This document shows positions 34,331 to 44,537 of a DNA stretch of 64,000 nucleotides, one piece after another. The position numbers were made by a program, and so were the translations under genes. The stretch is taken from contig NZ_CANMFT010000001.1 of NCBI RefSeq assembly GCF_947497285.1, positions 310,001 to 374,000 on the forward strand. Direction: 5' to 3'. How positions within the stretch are numbered: position 1 is the first letter of the stretch; the number at the start of each line of letters is the position of its first letter. The DNA comes from an uncultured Aliiroseovarius sp. Its GTDB lineage: Bacteria > Pseudomonadota > Alphaproteobacteria > Rhodobacterales > Rhodobacteraceae. The notes under the pieces are model-generated. The model was not told the origin of the DNA and did no database searches. It saw only the letters and a list, made by a program, of their open reading frames with translations.

Positions 34331-34374
34331 ACACGGATTTGCAATCCGCTGCGTCACCACTCCGCCAACTCGCC
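34301..34374 (-). tRNA. tRNA-Cys (GCA anticodon)
   Basis: The minus-strand sequence starts GGCGAGTTGGCGGAG, has the anticodon loop with GCA (CGGATTGCAAATCCG), a T-arm with GGTTCGATTCC, and ends in an encoded CCA (TGGA on the plus strand at 34301-34304). The 74-base length and cloverleaf stems fit. Its 3' end faces the integrase gene, the usual arrangement for a tRNA used as attachment site. Confidence 0.95.
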
Positions 34375-34573
34375 ATCCGTGGTGTTGGGCTTCTCTAGCG
34401 CCAATGGCAGGGACTTGTCCAGCCCGGAACTGACAGGGGCGCAGTGGTCGTTTCATTTAGGGTAGCTGCGGCGCCCGGTCGCGATCGAAATTGCACATAT
34501 TTCCTTGCGGGATTGCCGCTATAGGCTAACTATGGCAAGAGAAGCCCGACGTTTCAGATAAGATAGGCTAGCT

Positions 34574-35227
34574 ATGACCAATTTTGCCATGCGCCGCACA
34601 AAGATGGTGGACACGCAAGTTCGCCCTTCGGATGTGACCAAGTTCCCGATCCTTGACGCCATGTTGTCCGTTCCGCGCGAAGATTATGTGCCGGATTCCA
34701 AGCGTGAAGCGGCATATATGGGCGAGAATGTCGACCTGGGCGGAGGTCGCGTAATGCTGGAGCCGCGCACGCTGGCCAAGATGCTGGATGCTGTGGATAT
34801 ACAGGCAGATGAGTTGGTGCTCGATCTTGGGTGCGGGCTTGGCTACAGCTCGGCAGTGATTGCCCGTATGGCCGATTTCGTCGTGGCCGTGGAAGAAGAC
34901 GAAGCGATGGCTGCCGAAGCGCAATCCACCCTGTCCGAGCATGGCGTGGACAACGTGGCGGTCATTGCCGGTCCGCTTACGGCAGGCAATGCCAAGAACG
35001 GACCATATGACGTGATCATGATCCAAGGTGCGGTCGAAGCCGTGCCGGATGTTCTGACCGACCAATTGAAGGATGGTGGTCGCATGACCTGCATCTTCGC
35101 AGAGGGGATGCTTGGAACGGTGAAAATCGGCTATAAGATAGATGGGGCCATGGTTTGGCGCCACGGGTTTAGCGCAGGCGCACCGCTGATCGCCGGGTTC
35201 GAAGCGCCACGGGGCTTCGTATTGTAA
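34574..35227 (+). CDS. pcm: protein-L-isoaspartate O-methyltransferase
   Basis: This 217-residue SAM-dependent methyltransferase repairs isoaspartyl residues in damaged proteins in the cytoplasm. The glycine-rich SAM motif DLGCGLGYSSA lies at residues 84-94, the N-terminal region has VDTQVRPSDVT, and the substrate-binding part includes MLEPRT (61-66). It is the first chromosomal gene after tRNA-Cys and lies 56 bases before the tolC gene. As in related Rhodobacteraceae, pcm and tolC may be co-transcribed. Confidence 0.85.
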   Translation: MTNFAMRRTKMVDTQVRPSDVTKFPILDAMLSVPREDYVPDSKREAAYMGENVDLGGGRVMLEPRTLAKMLDAVDIQADELVLDLGCGLGYSSAVIARMADFVVAVEEDEAMAAEAQSTLSEHGVDNVAVIAGPLTAGNAKNGPYDVIMIQGAVEAVPDVLTDQLKDGGRMTCIFAEGMLGTVKIGYKIDGAMVWRHGFSAGAPLIAGFEAPRGFVL

Positions 35228-35282
35228 AGCTGTTAAAATGCTCTTGCCGGAACGGCGACGCGGGTTAGGAAAAGGGAAAAAG

Positions 35283-36689
35283 ATGACCATTGGTATCAAA
35301 CGCAAACTTACAGGCGTGGCCATGGCGGCGGTGCTTTCGGTTGTTCATGTTCCCGCAGTGATGGCGGAAAGCCTGTCTGACGCGATGGCCTCGGCCTACA
35401 AGCACAGCGGCTTGCTGCAGCAAAACCAAGCCCTGTTGCGTGCGACGGACGAAGACGTTGCGATCGCGCGATCCCGTCTGCGGCCCGTTTTGTCATATGC
35501 AATCCAGCATGGCTGGACTGATCCGACATCACTTGTATCGAACGATGACTATTGGGAAACGTCCGCGACGTTGACCGCAGAGATCCTCATTTTCAACTTT
35601 GGTCGCGGAAAGATGGCGGTCGAAGCGGCGAAAGAGGTCGTGCTTGCGACGCGCGAAAGCCTTGTCGGTGTTGAGCAACAGATCTTGCTGCGCGCTGTCA
35701 AAGCCTTTCTGGATGTGCGCTCGGCTGCGGAAAACGTGCAATTGCAAGGCAATTCGGTGCGCGTTCTGACACAGGAATTGCGCGCTGCGAATGATCGCTT
35801 TGAAGTGGGCGAGGTCACCCAGACCGATGTGGCGCTGGCACAGGCGCGGCTTGCGGCCGCCCGGTCCGGCGCGGCGTCTGCTCAGGGTAGTCTGGCAATC
35901 GCCCGTGAGGAATACAAAGCCGCGATTGGCCATATGCCAAATGGATTGTCCACGCCGCCTGCCTTGCCAATGACGGCCAAGACACTGGATGCCGCCAAGG
36001 CGGTCGCCCGTGAACGCCACCCGGACATTCTGGCCGCTCAGCACAATGTTGCTGCGGCAGATCTGGCGATTGCAATTTCCAAGGCCGCGATGAAGCCGTC
36101 GGTTGTCGGCACGGCGCGCACCACATGGGCCGACCGTTCGACCTTTCCGTCAGGCACCGATAGCGTGAACAGCAGCGTCGGCGTTGCCATTCGCGGCGAG
36201 ATTTACTCAGGCGGCTTGCGGTCGGCTGAATACCGTAAGGCTGTTGCACAAGCAGAGGCCGCGCGGGCAGGATTGTATCAGGTCCGCTTTGGGGTCGATC
36301 AGGGGGTCGCCAATGCTTGGGCGCAACTGGCGATTGCGGCTGCATCCCTTGAAGCGACAGAACGTCAGATCCGCGCAAGCCGGGTTGCTTTACGCGGGGC
36401 CCGCGAAGAAGCGACACTGGGGTCGCGCACCACATTGGACGTGTTGAACGCCGAGCAAGAGCTTCTGGACGCCGAAGCAAGCCGCATCGCAGCGCAGTCA
36501 AACCAGTATCTGGCTGCCTATTCGTTGCTGTCGTCGATGGGTTTGTTGACCGCCGAGCACCTGAAGCTTGGCGTTGTCACTTATGATCCCGAAGCCTATT
36601 TCAACACGGTGCAAAGCGCGCCGGTGCATCGCGTTAGCCCTCAGGGCAAGCGTCTGGACAGCCTGCTGGAAGCGCTTGGAAAGGACTGA
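35283..36689 (+). CDS. tolC: TolC-family outer-membrane efflux protein
   Basis: This 468-residue protein has a signal peptide (about residues 1-29, cut after VMA) and two repeated coiled-coil halves typical of TolC, which forms the outer-membrane tunnel for exporters and type I secretion. GGAAAAGGG precedes the ATG at 35283; a start at 35238 would place unlikely residues before the signal peptide. It follows pcm closely. Confidence 0.88.
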   Translation: MTIGIKRKLTGVAMAAVLSVVHVPAVMAESLSDAMASAYKHSGLLQQNQALLRATDEDVAIARSRLRPVLSYAIQHGWTDPTSLVSNDDYWETSATLTAEILIFNFGRGKMAVEAAKEVVLATRESLVGVEQQILLRAVKAFLDVRSAAENVQLQGNSVRVLTQELRAANDRFEVGEVTQTDVALAQARLAAARSGAASAQGSLAIAREEYKAAIGHMPNGLSTPPALPMTAKTLDAAKAVARERHPDILAAQHNVAAADLAIAISKAAMKPSVVGTARTTWADRSTFPSGTDSVNSSVGVAIRGEIYSGGLRSAEYRKAVAQAEAARAGLYQVRFGVDQGVANAWAQLAIAAASLEATERQIRASRVALRGAREEATLGSRTTLDVLNAEQELLDAEASRIAAQSNQYLAAYSLLSSMGLLTAEHLKLGVVTYDPEAYFNTVQSAPVHRVSPQGKRLDSLLEALGKD

Positions 36690-36790
36690 TCTGCGCGGAT
36701 CAGTTGTGTGAAGCGACGTGTTTGGGTAAAGTTCAATTAACGAAGGCCAGATAGACTGGTCCAACACGTCGCTTTACAGGTAGTTTTTAA

Positions 36791-37792
36791 ATGTCAGATC
36801 CGGTCTCCAACATCGAAATCGAAGATGTCCTGTCATCGATTCGTCGCCTCATTTCCGAAAGCGCGTCGTCAGATGACCGGGATCGGGCAGTGACGGGCGA
36901 AAAGCTGGTGCTCACGCCAGCGTTCCGTGTGCATGATACAGGGTCGGAAGATCAAGACGACAGCGCGGCGGAAACAAAAGCACCCGTGTTGGAACTTGTG
37001 CACCCGATTGCATTTGACGCGCGCAAGCCATCTGACACGCCAGAAGAACCTCCGACATTTTCCCATTGGAATGGGGGGCTGGCTTCCCCTGAAGCAGATG
37101 CGCAGGACGAGATCACGGCAGACGCAGTAGATCATGACGACAGCGCATACGATGATGCTGAGCTGCTTTCTGGCTTTGACGAGATGGCGACGCCCTCTGG
37201 TGCTGCCGCGAGCGAAGCCGAAAGCCTGGAGAACCGGATTGCAGAGCTGGAAGCCGCTGTCAGTGCGACCTTGGGCGGCTGGGAACCGGATGGCGGTGAA
37301 GAAACCGCGCAGGCCGAAGTCCTAAAGTTTCACGCAGCCCGCCTTCGCGCTGAAGGTGAGGGCCGTGATTTGCAAAGCGACGGACCGTCGTTGGAAATCA
37401 CTGACGCCGAACTGACAGATGCCGCACCGACAGACGCTGAAACCGACAGCGAAACGGTTAGCGAAACGGTCGAGGAACCGGCAGAACAAAACGCGCCCCT
37501 TGCGGAAAAGCCTCTCTTGTTCCGGAGCTATAGTGCGCAGACGATCAAGGCCGATTTGCCGGAGGTTCCAATAGCGAACCGCGGGGCTGAGCAGGGCGCA
37601 GAGCAAGTCGACCCGCTGGATCTTCGGGATGAAGATACGGACGTGATCGACGAAGCGGCTTTGCAGGCTCTGGTGTCTCGCCTGGTGCGTGAAGAACTGC
37701 AAGGCGACGTGGGTGAAAAGATCACCCGATCGGTTCGTAGCCTGGTGCGGCGCGAAATCGCGCGGGCTTTCACGCTGAAAGGGCTCGAATAG
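36791..37792 (+). CDS. PopZ/DUF2497-like polar organising protein
   Basis: This 333-residue, acidic, low-complexity protein has an N-terminal short helix IEIEDVLSSIRRLISE (residues 8-23) and a C-terminal helical region (about 285-333) that resemble the PopZ/DUF2497 family. The long middle is Asp/Glu/Ala-rich and likely disordered. PopZ proteins anchor polar complexes, but the match here is at pattern level only. It follows tolC by 101 bases. Confidence 0.68.
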   Translation: MSDPVSNIEIEDVLSSIRRLISESASSDDRDRAVTGEKLVLTPAFRVHDTGSEDQDDSAAETKAPVLELVHPIAFDARKPSDTPEEPPTFSHWNGGLASPEADAQDEITADAVDHDDSAYDDAELLSGFDEMATPSGAAASEAESLENRIAELEAAVSATLGGWEPDGGEETAQAEVLKFHAARLRAEGEGRDLQSDGPSLEITDAELTDAAPTDAETDSETVSETVEEPAEQNAPLAEKPLLFRSYSAQTIKADLPEVPIANRGAEQGAEQVDPLDLRDEDTDVIDEAALQALVSRLVREELQGDVGEKITRSVRSLVRREIARAFTLKGLE

Positions 37793-37804
37793 CGACGGCT
37801 CGAC

Positions 37805-39247
37805 CTAACCGGCAATTGCAAGCAACGCGTCCAAATCCAAGTGGGCCTCAAGATGGCGGGCAAGGTCGTCCAGCGTGTTTTCGATGCGCACATCAAATGC
37901 GGTGTCGCTGACGGTCGCACCAAGGCTCTGCAGGTAGGTTCGCCTGAATGCGTCAGATGCGAAAAGGCCATGCAGATAACAGCCAAGGATGCGTCCGTCT
38001 GTGCTTGAGGCTCCCTCGGGGCGCCCGTTGACAGATAGCCAAGCGCGCGCTGTATCCGCGCCTTCAGTCTGCCCCAGATGGATCTCATACCCCTCGACGG
38101 GGGCGCCAGAGGCAATGTGCTGGGCGCGGGTCAGCGCCAGCGTTTTGCGAGGCTGCAACCGTGTTGAAATATCCAGATGCCCAAGGCCATCAATGCGTCC
38201 GTGCGGGCCTTCAAGCCCCTCTGGGTCAACGATTTCGCGCCCCAACATCTGATATCCGCCACAGATCCCCATCACATGACCGCCCCGGCGAATGTGGGCG
38301 TGCAAATCAATATGCCAGCCCTGCGCTCGAAAATCGACCAAATCGGCAATCGTGGATTTCGAACCGGGGATCAATACAAGATCGGCGTCGCCGGGCAGTG
38401 CCTGACCGGGCGCTATGATGTCCACGGTCACACCGGGTTCATTGACCAAGGGATCCAGGTCGTCGAAATTGGAGATCCGGTTCAGGCGTGGCACAGCCAC
38501 CTTGAAAGCACCGCCGCCTCGTGATGCGATGTCCATCACGTCCTCTGCCGGCAATCGCCACGCATCTGCAAACCACGGCACCGTGCCCATATTTCGCCAC
38601 CCGGTCTGATCTGCGATGGCGGACGCGCCCTCGGTGAACAGGCTGGGGTCACCGCGAAACTTGTTGACGAGAAACGCCTTGATCCGTGCGCGGTCGTCTG
38701 GCGGCAGAACGGCATAGGTGCCAACGAGTTGGGCAATGACGCCACCTCGGTCGATATCACCTGCCAGAAGGACCGGAATGTCCGCAGCCTCGGCAAAGCC
38801 CATATTGGCGATATCGCCTGCCCGCAAGTTGATCTCGGCCGGACTGCCAGCCCCTTCGACCAAGATCAGGTCGTGGTTTCGGGCCAGCCTGTGATAGCTT
38901 TCCAAAACACGCGGCATCAGGTCAGCTTTCGCTTTGCCATAGTCGCGCGCCTTCATCGTTGCAAAGCGCTTGCCTTGCACGATGACCTGCGCCCCGGTAT
39001 CGGTTTCGGGTTTCAGCAGCACGGGGTTCATGTCCACCTGCGGGTCCAACCCACAAGCGCGCGCCTGTAAGGCTTGAGCGCGCCCGATCTCGCCGCCATC
39101 CGTTGTTACGGCAGCGTTGTTTGACATGTTTTGCGGTTTGAACGGCGCAACAGAGAGGCCGCGCCTAAGGCATGCCCGCGCGATCCCAGCCACCAGCAGG
39201 GATTTTCCGACATTTGAGCCTGCGCCCTGTATCATGATCGCTTTGGT
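37805..39247 (-). CDS. cobQ: cobyric acid synthase
   Basis: This 480-residue enzyme amidates adenosylcobyrinic a,c-diamide in cobalamin synthesis. The N-terminal P-loop-like part [17 protein letters not shown] (residues 1-17) and the C-terminal glutaminase domain with [11 protein letters not shown] fit the family. The ATG at 39247 starts directly at that conserved N-terminus. No cobalamin riboswitch was seen upstream. Confidence 0.92.
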   Translation of the reverse strand, partial: TKAIMIQGAGSNVGKSLLVAGIARACLRRGLSVAPFKPQNMSNNAAVTTDGGEIGRAQALQARACGLDPQVDMNPVLLKPETDTGAQVIVQGKRFATMKARDYGKAKADLMPRVLESYHRLARNHDLILVEGAGSPAEINLRAGDIANMGFAEAADIPVLLAGDIDRGGVIAQLVGTYAVLPPDDRARIKAFLVNKFRGDPSLFTEGASAIADQTGWRNMGTVPWFADAWRLPAEDVMDIASRGGGAFKVAVPRLNRISNFDDLDPLVNEPGVTVDIIAPGQALPGDADLVLIPGSKSTIADLVDFRAQGWHIDLHAHIRRGGHVMGICGGYQMLGREIVDPEGLEGPHGRIDGLGHLDISTRLQPRKTLALTRAQHIASGAPVEGYEIHLGQTEGADTARAWLSVNGRPEGASSTDGRILGCYLHGLFASDAFRRTYLQSLGATVSDTAFDVRIENTLDDLARHLEAHLDLDALLAIAG

Positions 39248-39317
39248 CATGCCGATTGAATATGGTCTTTTGAGGTTTCTGCCCAGCCCTGAACTGACCC
39301 ATATCGCCACCAAAACG

Positions 39318-39341
39318 AAAAACGCGCCCCAGTGAGGCGCG
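39318..39341 (-). terminator. terminator downstream of the 39372 gene
   Basis: CGCGCC (39323-39328) and GGCGCG (39336-39341) form a 6-bp stem followed on the minus strand by five T. It would end transcription of the 39372-39689 gene before cobQ. Confidence 0.65.
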
Positions 39342-39371
39342 CTTTTTCTCGACTATTTTGGCTGTGCTACG

Positions 39372-39689
39372 TCAGGCGGCTTCGGCCTGCGCTGCGTTGC
39401 GGCGTTCGCTTTCTTCGCGGCTCAACGCAACCGAGGTGCGGACGCCTTTGGAAACGAACTCCATCAATCCTTTGACGACGCGTTCGTTCGGGTCGATGCC
39501 GGCGCAGCTCAACACTTCGCGGCCGTCACGCGACCGGGCCCAGCGGGCAATCTGATCAGGACCATTGCCATACTTCTTGTCGTCGGAAATTGCGTCATCC
39601 AACGCGGCGAGGACCACCGCCGCAAAAAGCTTGCGGGCGCGATTGCCTTGTTCGTTGTTGAATGCAGTGCCGTCTACGGAATCCAGCAT
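39372..39689 (-). CDS. conserved hypothetical protein (DUF6280-like)
   Basis: This 105-residue soluble, largely helical protein has the pattern RARKLFAAVVLAALDDAI followed by GPDQIARWARSRDGREVLSCAG. I recall it as a conserved Rhodobacteraceae protein of unknown function (DUF6280-like), though the family name is from memory. It is divergent from efp. Confidence 0.65.
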   Translation of the reverse strand: MLDSVDGTAFNNEQGNRARKLFAAVVLAALDDAISDDKKYGNGPDQIARWARSRDGREVLSCAGIDPNERVVKGLMEFVSKGVRTSVALSREESERRNAAQAEAA

Positions 39690-39899
39690 GGTGGTCCTTT
39701 ATTATTCTTGGCCTTGTTCTTGCGGGCGTGACGGCCAATATGGCCTTTTCCACGCGATTCGGTATCCCCGCCGATACATGCCTGCTATGCGCCCAGTGCA
39801 TACCTAGGTCGAGCGGATTTCGTCGCCTTGCCACGGGCAGACCGCCAAGATATAGGTGCGGGTCAACAAACTTCAACCTTTTTCTATGGGTTTTCCGAT

Positions 39900-40463
39900 A
39901 TGGCCAAGATCAACGGCAACGAAATTCGTCCCGGCAATGTGCTGGAACACAATGGTGGCCTTTGGGCTGCGGTAAAAGTCGATCATGTGAAGCCCGGCAA
40001 GGGTGGTGCCTTCGCGCAGGTCGAGATGCGTAATTTGCGCAATGGGTCCAAACTGAACGAGCGGTTCCGGTCAGCAGACAAGGTCGAACGGGTTCGGCTG
40101 GAGCAAAAAGATCAGCAATTCCTCTACGAAGATGATGGCATGCTGATCTTCATGGACACCGAAACCTACGACCAGATCCAGCTTCCTGCAGATTTGCTTG
40201 GCGAGCGGCGCCCCTTCTTGCAGGATGGCATGACAATTGTGGTCGAGTTTTATGAAAGCGAGGCGCTGAACGCGTCGCTGCCGCAGAAAGTGACCTGCAC
40301 GATCGAAGAAACCGAACCAGTGGTGAAAGGGCAAACCGCAGCCAACAGCTTCAAGCCGGCTTTGTTGGACAATGGCGTTCGCGTCAGCGTGCCGCCCTTC
40401 GTTGGCCCCGGCGAGGCGATCGTGGTGAACACCGAAACCATGGAATACGCTGAACGCGCCTGA
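39900..40463 (+). CDS. efp: elongation factor P
   Basis: This 187-residue factor helps ribosomes through polyproline stretches. The three-domain sequence starts [14 protein letters not shown], and Lys34 lies in the conserved tip loop KPGKGGAF. The ATG at 39900 is the conserved family start. The 210-base divergent region separates it from the DUF6280-like gene. Confidence 0.95.
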   Translation: MAKINGNEIRPGNVLEHNGGLWAAVKVDHVKPGKGGAFAQVEMRNLRNGSKLNERFRSADKVERVRLEQKDQQFLYEDDGMLIFMDTETYDQIQLPADLLGERRPFLQDGMTIVVEFYESEALNASLPQKVTCTIEETEPVVKGQTAANSFKPALLDNGVRVSVPPFVGPGEAIVVNTETMEYAERA

Positions 40464-40530
40464 TCAATCTGCGATGATGCATGATAAAGGGCAGGGCGCA
40501 GGCTCTGCCCTTATGTGTTGGACCCCACCG

Positions 40531-41076
40531 ATGACGACGATCCTTTTCAACAAACCTTTCGATACCCTGTCGCAGTTCACAGACAGGGGAAGTGAAGGGA
40601 CCAAACGTCAGACCCTGTCCGATTTCATCGACCTGCCGGGTGTCTATGCTGCGGGTCGGTTGGATCGCGACAGCGAGGGGCTTTTGGTTCTGACCGACGA
40701 CGGCAAGCTGCAAGCACGTATTGCCAATCCGCGGCACAAGTTGCCAAAGACATACTGGGTGCAGGTGGAAGGCATTCCCGATGATGTTGCCCTGCAGGCG
40801 CTGCGTGAGGGTGTCGATTTGAAAGACGGGCGTACCCGACCTGCAAAGGTGGTGCGCATGGATGCGCCACCCGCCCTTTGGCCGCGCAATCCCCCTGTGC
40901 GGTTTCGCAAATCGGTTCCCGATTGTTGGATTGCGCTGACGATCAGCGAAGGACGTAACCGCCAAGTGCGTCGGATGACGGCAGCCGTCGGGCACCCAAC
41001 CTTGCGGTTGATCCGCTATTCTATCGGAGAGTGGTGTCTGGACGGGCTTGCGCCGGGAAGTTGGCGGCACGCGTGA
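40531..41076 (+). CDS. rluE: 23S rRNA pseudouridine synthase (RluE-like)
   Basis: This 181-residue enzyme of the RsuA/RluE subgroup has the catalytic motif [15 protein letters not shown] (catalytic Asp45) and GRNRQVRRM near the C-terminus. It modifies uridine in rRNA. The N-terminus starts right at ILFNKPFD, so the S4 domain is absent, as expected for RluE. A weak hairpin (40487-40512) lies between efp and its start. Confidence 0.88.
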   Translation: MTTILFNKPFDTLSQFTDRGSEGTKRQTLSDFIDLPGVYAAGRLDRDSEGLLVLTDDGKLQARIANPRHKLPKTYWVQVEGIPDDVALQALREGVDLKDGRTRPAKVVRMDAPPALWPRNPPVRFRKSVPDCWIALTISEGRNRQVRRMTAAVGHPTLRLIRYSIGEWCLDGLAPGSWRHA

Positions 41077-41079
41077 CGG

Positions 41080-41883
41080 TCATACACCAAGCTGGTCCAG
41101 CAAGCCTGTCACCATCGGGGTGTAGCCCGCACCAAACAGGCGCCAATGAACCAGCGCGGGCCAGAGCTGATAGATGGCCCGGCGTGTCTGCCAGTCCGCC
41201 TCCAGGGGGCCATAGCAATCAGTAAATGCGGCGGGCGGCGTGCCGAAAAGATGAAGCATCGCCAGATCAACTTCGTTGTGCCCAAAGTAACAGGCCGGGT
41301 CGATGAAATAAGCGCCGTTGCTTGTAAACAGCGCGTTGCCTGTCCAGAGGTCTCCGTGCAGCAAGGCGAGGGGCGGGTGGCTGGGCAACCGTTCGGGCAG
41401 CTGCTTGGCAAGCACTTCGATCCGGGACATCAGCGCGGGGGGAAGTTTCTCGCCAGCTGGCAGCAGACGGTGATTTGCCCAAAACTCCGGCCAAGTCGCG
41501 CAGGGTTGGTTGGAGATGGTGACGTGGCCAAAGGCATAGTCCTCCGCCCATCCATAGCGGTCGCCATGGGTCGCATGCAGTTTACCCAATCCGCGCGCCA
41601 AGGCGGTCCAGCCCTTGGTTGACGCTGGCGCTTGCGGTAAGGCGTCCATCAAAAGCACCTGACCCGCCACACCCAACACCATTGGCGCAGGTGCTTCGGC
41701 CTTGGCAATCGCCTTCAGCATGCGCGCTTCACGGGCCACCAGAGGTCCGTGTTTCGCGACGATCTCGCGACCATCGATCAAGGTGACCAATTCGACTGTG
41801 GACAGGTTGCCGCCATGCAAGGGGCGTGTCGTCTGAATGGCGACACCAAGTAGCATCCGAATTGCGGTGCTTAGCCCCTCCAT
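41080..41883 (-). CDS. fructosamine-3-kinase-family protein
   Basis: This 267-residue protein has the kinase-like fold of the fructosamine kinase family, with the catalytic loop LLHGDLWTGNAL and the metal-binding segment FIDPACYFGHNEVDLAML. Such enzymes phosphorylate sugar-modified lysines or related ketosamines so that they fall off proteins. The ATG overlaps the YgfZ gene by 13 bases and so is probably co-transcribed with it. Confidence 0.85.
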   Translation of the reverse strand: MEGLSTAIRMLLGVAIQTTRPLHGGNLSTVELVTLIDGREIVAKHGPLVAREARMLKAIAKAEAPAPMVLGVAGQVLLMDALPQAPASTKGWTALARGLGKLHATHGDRYGWAEDYAFGHVTISNQPCATWPEFWANHRLLPAGEKLPPALMSRIEVLAKQLPERLPSHPPLALLHGDLWTGNALFTSNGAYFIDPACYFGHNEVDLAMLHLFGTPPAAFTDCYGPLEADWQTRRAIYQLWPALVHWRLFGAGYTPMVTGLLDQLGV

Positions 41884-42614
41884 GAGACTTTGGCGTCGCC
41901 GGCCTGCATGTCCGGCCCGGCGCGATCGAACCGCAAATAGGCGATGGCGTGACCGCCTGCTTGGGTGAAAAGATGTCCTGCGGGCTTGCTACCTGAGGTG
42001 ATCTGGCTGCCGATCGGGGCTGCGCCTGAGACGCTGACAGTGACCAGCCCCTTTTTCAGCTCGGTCTTGTGCTTCATGCGGGCCGTGACCTCTTGACCGA
42101 CATAGCAGCCCTTGTGGAAATCCACGCCGTTCAGCCGTTCAAATCCGGCCTCCAGCACATAGCTGTCCGGTGTCAGTTCGATACCCGTTTCAGGGATGCA
42201 GTGGGTCACCCGAATTTGATCCCAATCAACGCCTTGCTGCCCGTCGCGCCCGTCATAGGCGCGCCAGCCAAGTGCGGGGTGGCGCGGGTCGGTGAAAGCG
42301 CCCGCCGGTGCGTCGCCCAGCCCGCGCGCGGGTTCAATCTGCGTGGGTTCGATCGTGACGTTTGCGCGAAGTTTATACATCGTCAACCGCTGCAACAGCG
42401 CGGCGGCGAGCGGTTTGGCGACATCCAGCAATATCGCGTCAGTCGCCGGCACCAAGAAAAAGTCGGCCAGATATTTGCCCTGCGGGGTCAGAAGGGCCGC
42501 ATAGACTGCACCGCTTGCGAGTTTCGCTATGTCGTTCGAAACGAGGCCCTGCAAAAAGGCCTCTCGGTCAGGTCCGGATATCCGAAACACGGTGCGGGTG
42601 GTGTCGGTGGTCAT
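41871..42614 (-). CDS. ygfZ: YgfZ/GcvT-like folate-binding protein
   Basis: This 247-residue folate-dependent protein supports repair or assembly of iron-sulphur enzymes. The signature K-G-C-Y-x-G-Q-E is at residues 168-175, with the conserved Cys170. The ATG at 42614 suits the family start. It is upstream of the fructosamine-kinase-like gene. Confidence 0.88.
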   Translation of the reverse strand: MTTDTTRTVFRISGPDREAFLQGLVSNDIAKLASGAVYAALLTPQGKYLADFFLVPATDAILLDVAKPLAAALLQRLTMYKLRANVTIEPTQIEPARGLGDAPAGAFTDPRHPALGWRAYDGRDGQQGVDWDQIRVTHCIPETGIELTPDSYVLEAGFERLNGVDFHKGCYVGQEVTARMKHKTELKKGLVTVSVSGAAPIGSQITSGSKPAGHLFTQAGGHAIAYLRFDRAGPDMQAGDAKVSWRG

Positions 42615-42668
42615 ATGGCTCTCCTGTCGCATCCCCAATATAGGTGGGCTTGAGGCAAGGGGAAGTGC

Positions 42669-44537
42669 TCAAAACTGCTTTCGAAAGAAAAGCCGTTTCA
42701 GGGACCAGCGCGCAGGCTCTGTCTGGGTGGCAGAGGCTTTCAGGCCCTTTTGCGATGATCGCGATGCTCGTTGCGGGCTTTGCCGACCGGACCCGTCCTG
42801 AAACTGCAACTTATAGAGCTGGGCATAGATGCCCCCACGGGCCAGAAGCTCGTCATGGGTGCCCTGATCGACCACTTGCCCCTGATCCATCACAACGATC
42901 TTGTCGGCGTCGCGCACGGTGGCCAGACGGTGCGCGATCACCAATGTCGTGCGATCCTTGGACAGTCTGTCCAGCGCCTCTTGCACAAGTTTTTCAGATT
43001 TTGCATCCAACGCGGACGTGGCTTCGTCCAGCAGCAATACCGGCGCATCACGCAAGACAGCGCGGGCAATGGCGACGCGTTGGCGCTGCCCGCCTGACAG
43101 GTTTGATCCGCGCGGGCCGGCTTGGGTGTCCAGACCATGTTCCATGCGGGGCAGGAAATCGGCCACATGTGCGGCTTCAAGCGCATGGGCGAGTTTCTTC
43201 TCGCCCACGTCGGTGCGGCCCATCAGGATGTTGTCGCGCAGGGTTTCGTCAAAAAGCAACGCCTCTTGGCTCACCACGGAAAACAATCCGCGCAACTGGT
43301 CCAGCGGTAAGGTTGTGACGTCTGCGCCGCCGATCAAAACTTTGCCGGACTTCGCGTCCGCCAACCGTGACAAAAGGTTGAAGACGGTGCTTTTGCCCGC
43401 GCCCGAAGCCCCCACAAGCGCGGTCGTCTTTCCGGCTTCTGCCGTGAAGCTGGCACCGCGCAGGACCGGCGTATCCCCGTAAGAAAACGAAACATCGCGG
43501 AGTTCGATCTTTGCCTTGGTGGCTGACCCCGGAAGGGCTGCGGGTTTGGCTGGCGACAGAATCGAGGGGCGTTCGTCGAACACACGTCGAATGCGTTCCA
43601 AGCTGGCAAGGGCAGCCTGCCACGCGCCCGAAACCTTGCCCAGATTGCGTAAGGGGTCAAAGACCAACGCCATCGCGGTGAAAAAGCTCATGAATTCGCC
43701 GACGGTCTTGACGCCTGCGTTGATCTGGATGCCGCCATACACCAGCACACCAAAGAAACCGATGGCCGCAATGATATCAACCATCGCGACAATGCCGCCT
43801 TGATTGGCTTGGCTTTGTAAATGCGTGCGCGCGAACTGGTCGATCTCGCGGTCGACGCGACCCTGTTCGTGACGTTCGGTGCCAGACAGTTTGATCGAGT
43901 TGATGCCGTGAAAGATCTCGTCCAGCCGGGTCGAGATCTGCGCCGCAGAAGCGCGGCTGTCCGTTGTCGTTCGGCGCACCCGTTTTTGAAGGATTCCCAT
44001 CGGAATGGTCAGGATCGGTGCGGCCGCAACGGCGACAACGACCCATAGCCAGTCAATCGACAACGCCACACCCAGCAGCGCCAGAAGCGACACGACATCG
44101 CGCGCCACAGCCGCCAGGACCACTTCCCAGATGTTGGCGATGGCCTGGGCGTCGCCGCGCACACGCTCCATCAGGGTGCCGGGCGAGTTTTCGCGAAAGA
44201 AGCTGCTGTCCAATGTCAGCATATGCGCCACCATGTCCGACTGAAGCCTGGCGGCCACGCGTTGGCCAACATGGACCATCAAGATGCGATGTCCGAAGGC
44301 GGCAAAGGCGCGAACGACGAAGATCCCGGCAACGCCCAAAGCGACACCGATGATCGACGATGTGCTGCCCGATGAGAACGCCACATCGAACATCGGTTTG
44401 ATCATGTAGCTCAACCCGCCAAGGGCCAGCCCTTCCAGCAACATCAGAAACACCGCCGCGATCAGCGGTAGCCGGTAAGCCCGCATGTAGCTTTTCCAGA
44501 TCCACCGGATCATGTCGGGGTGTTTCGGGTCGCTCAT
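42669..44537 (-). CDS. ABC transporter, MsbA-type exporter
   Basis: This 622-residue half-transporter joins a six-helix exporter domain (about residues 15-320) to an ATPase domain with Walker A GASGAGKST at 376-384, the signature LSGGQRQRVA and a Walker B ending DEATS. It likely exports lipid or lipid-like substrates across the inner membrane, but the substrate cannot be read from sequence. It overlaps the phosphatase gene by 4 bases. Confidence 0.88.
   Translation of the reverse strand: MSDPKHPDMIRWIWKSYMRAYRLPLIAAVFLMLLEGLALGGLSYMIKPMFDVAFSSGSTSSIIGVALGVAGIFVVRAFAAFGHRILMVHVGQRVAARLQSDMVAHMLTLDSSFFRENSPGTLMERVRGDAQAIANIWEVVLAAVARDVVSLLALLGVALSIDWLWVVVAVAAAPILTIPMGILQKRVRRTTTDSRASAAQISTRLDEIFHGINSIKLSGTERHEQGRVDREIDQFARTHLQSQANQGGIVAMVDIIAAIGFFGVLVYGGIQINAGVKTVGEFMSFFTAMALVFDPLRNLGKVSGAWQAALASLERIRRVFDERPSILSPAKPAALPGSATKAKIELRDVSFSYGDTPVLRGASFTAEAGKTTALVGASGAGKSTVFNLLSRLADAKSGKVLIGGADVTTLPLDQLRGLFSVVSQEALLFDETLRDNILMGRTDVGEKKLAHALEAAHVADFLPRMEHGLDTQAGPRGSNLSGGQRQRVAIARAVLRDAPVLLLDEATSALDAKSEKLVQEALDRLSKDRTTLVIAHRLATVRDADKIVVMDQGQVVDQGTHDELLARGGIYAQLYKLQFQDGSGRQSPQRASRSSQKGLKASATQTEPARWSLKRLFFRKQF

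Noticed and set aside
39248-39371. Cobalamin riboswitch before cobQ
   Set aside because: The 124-base region has no B12-box-like sequence and its only structure is the short terminator at 39318-39341.
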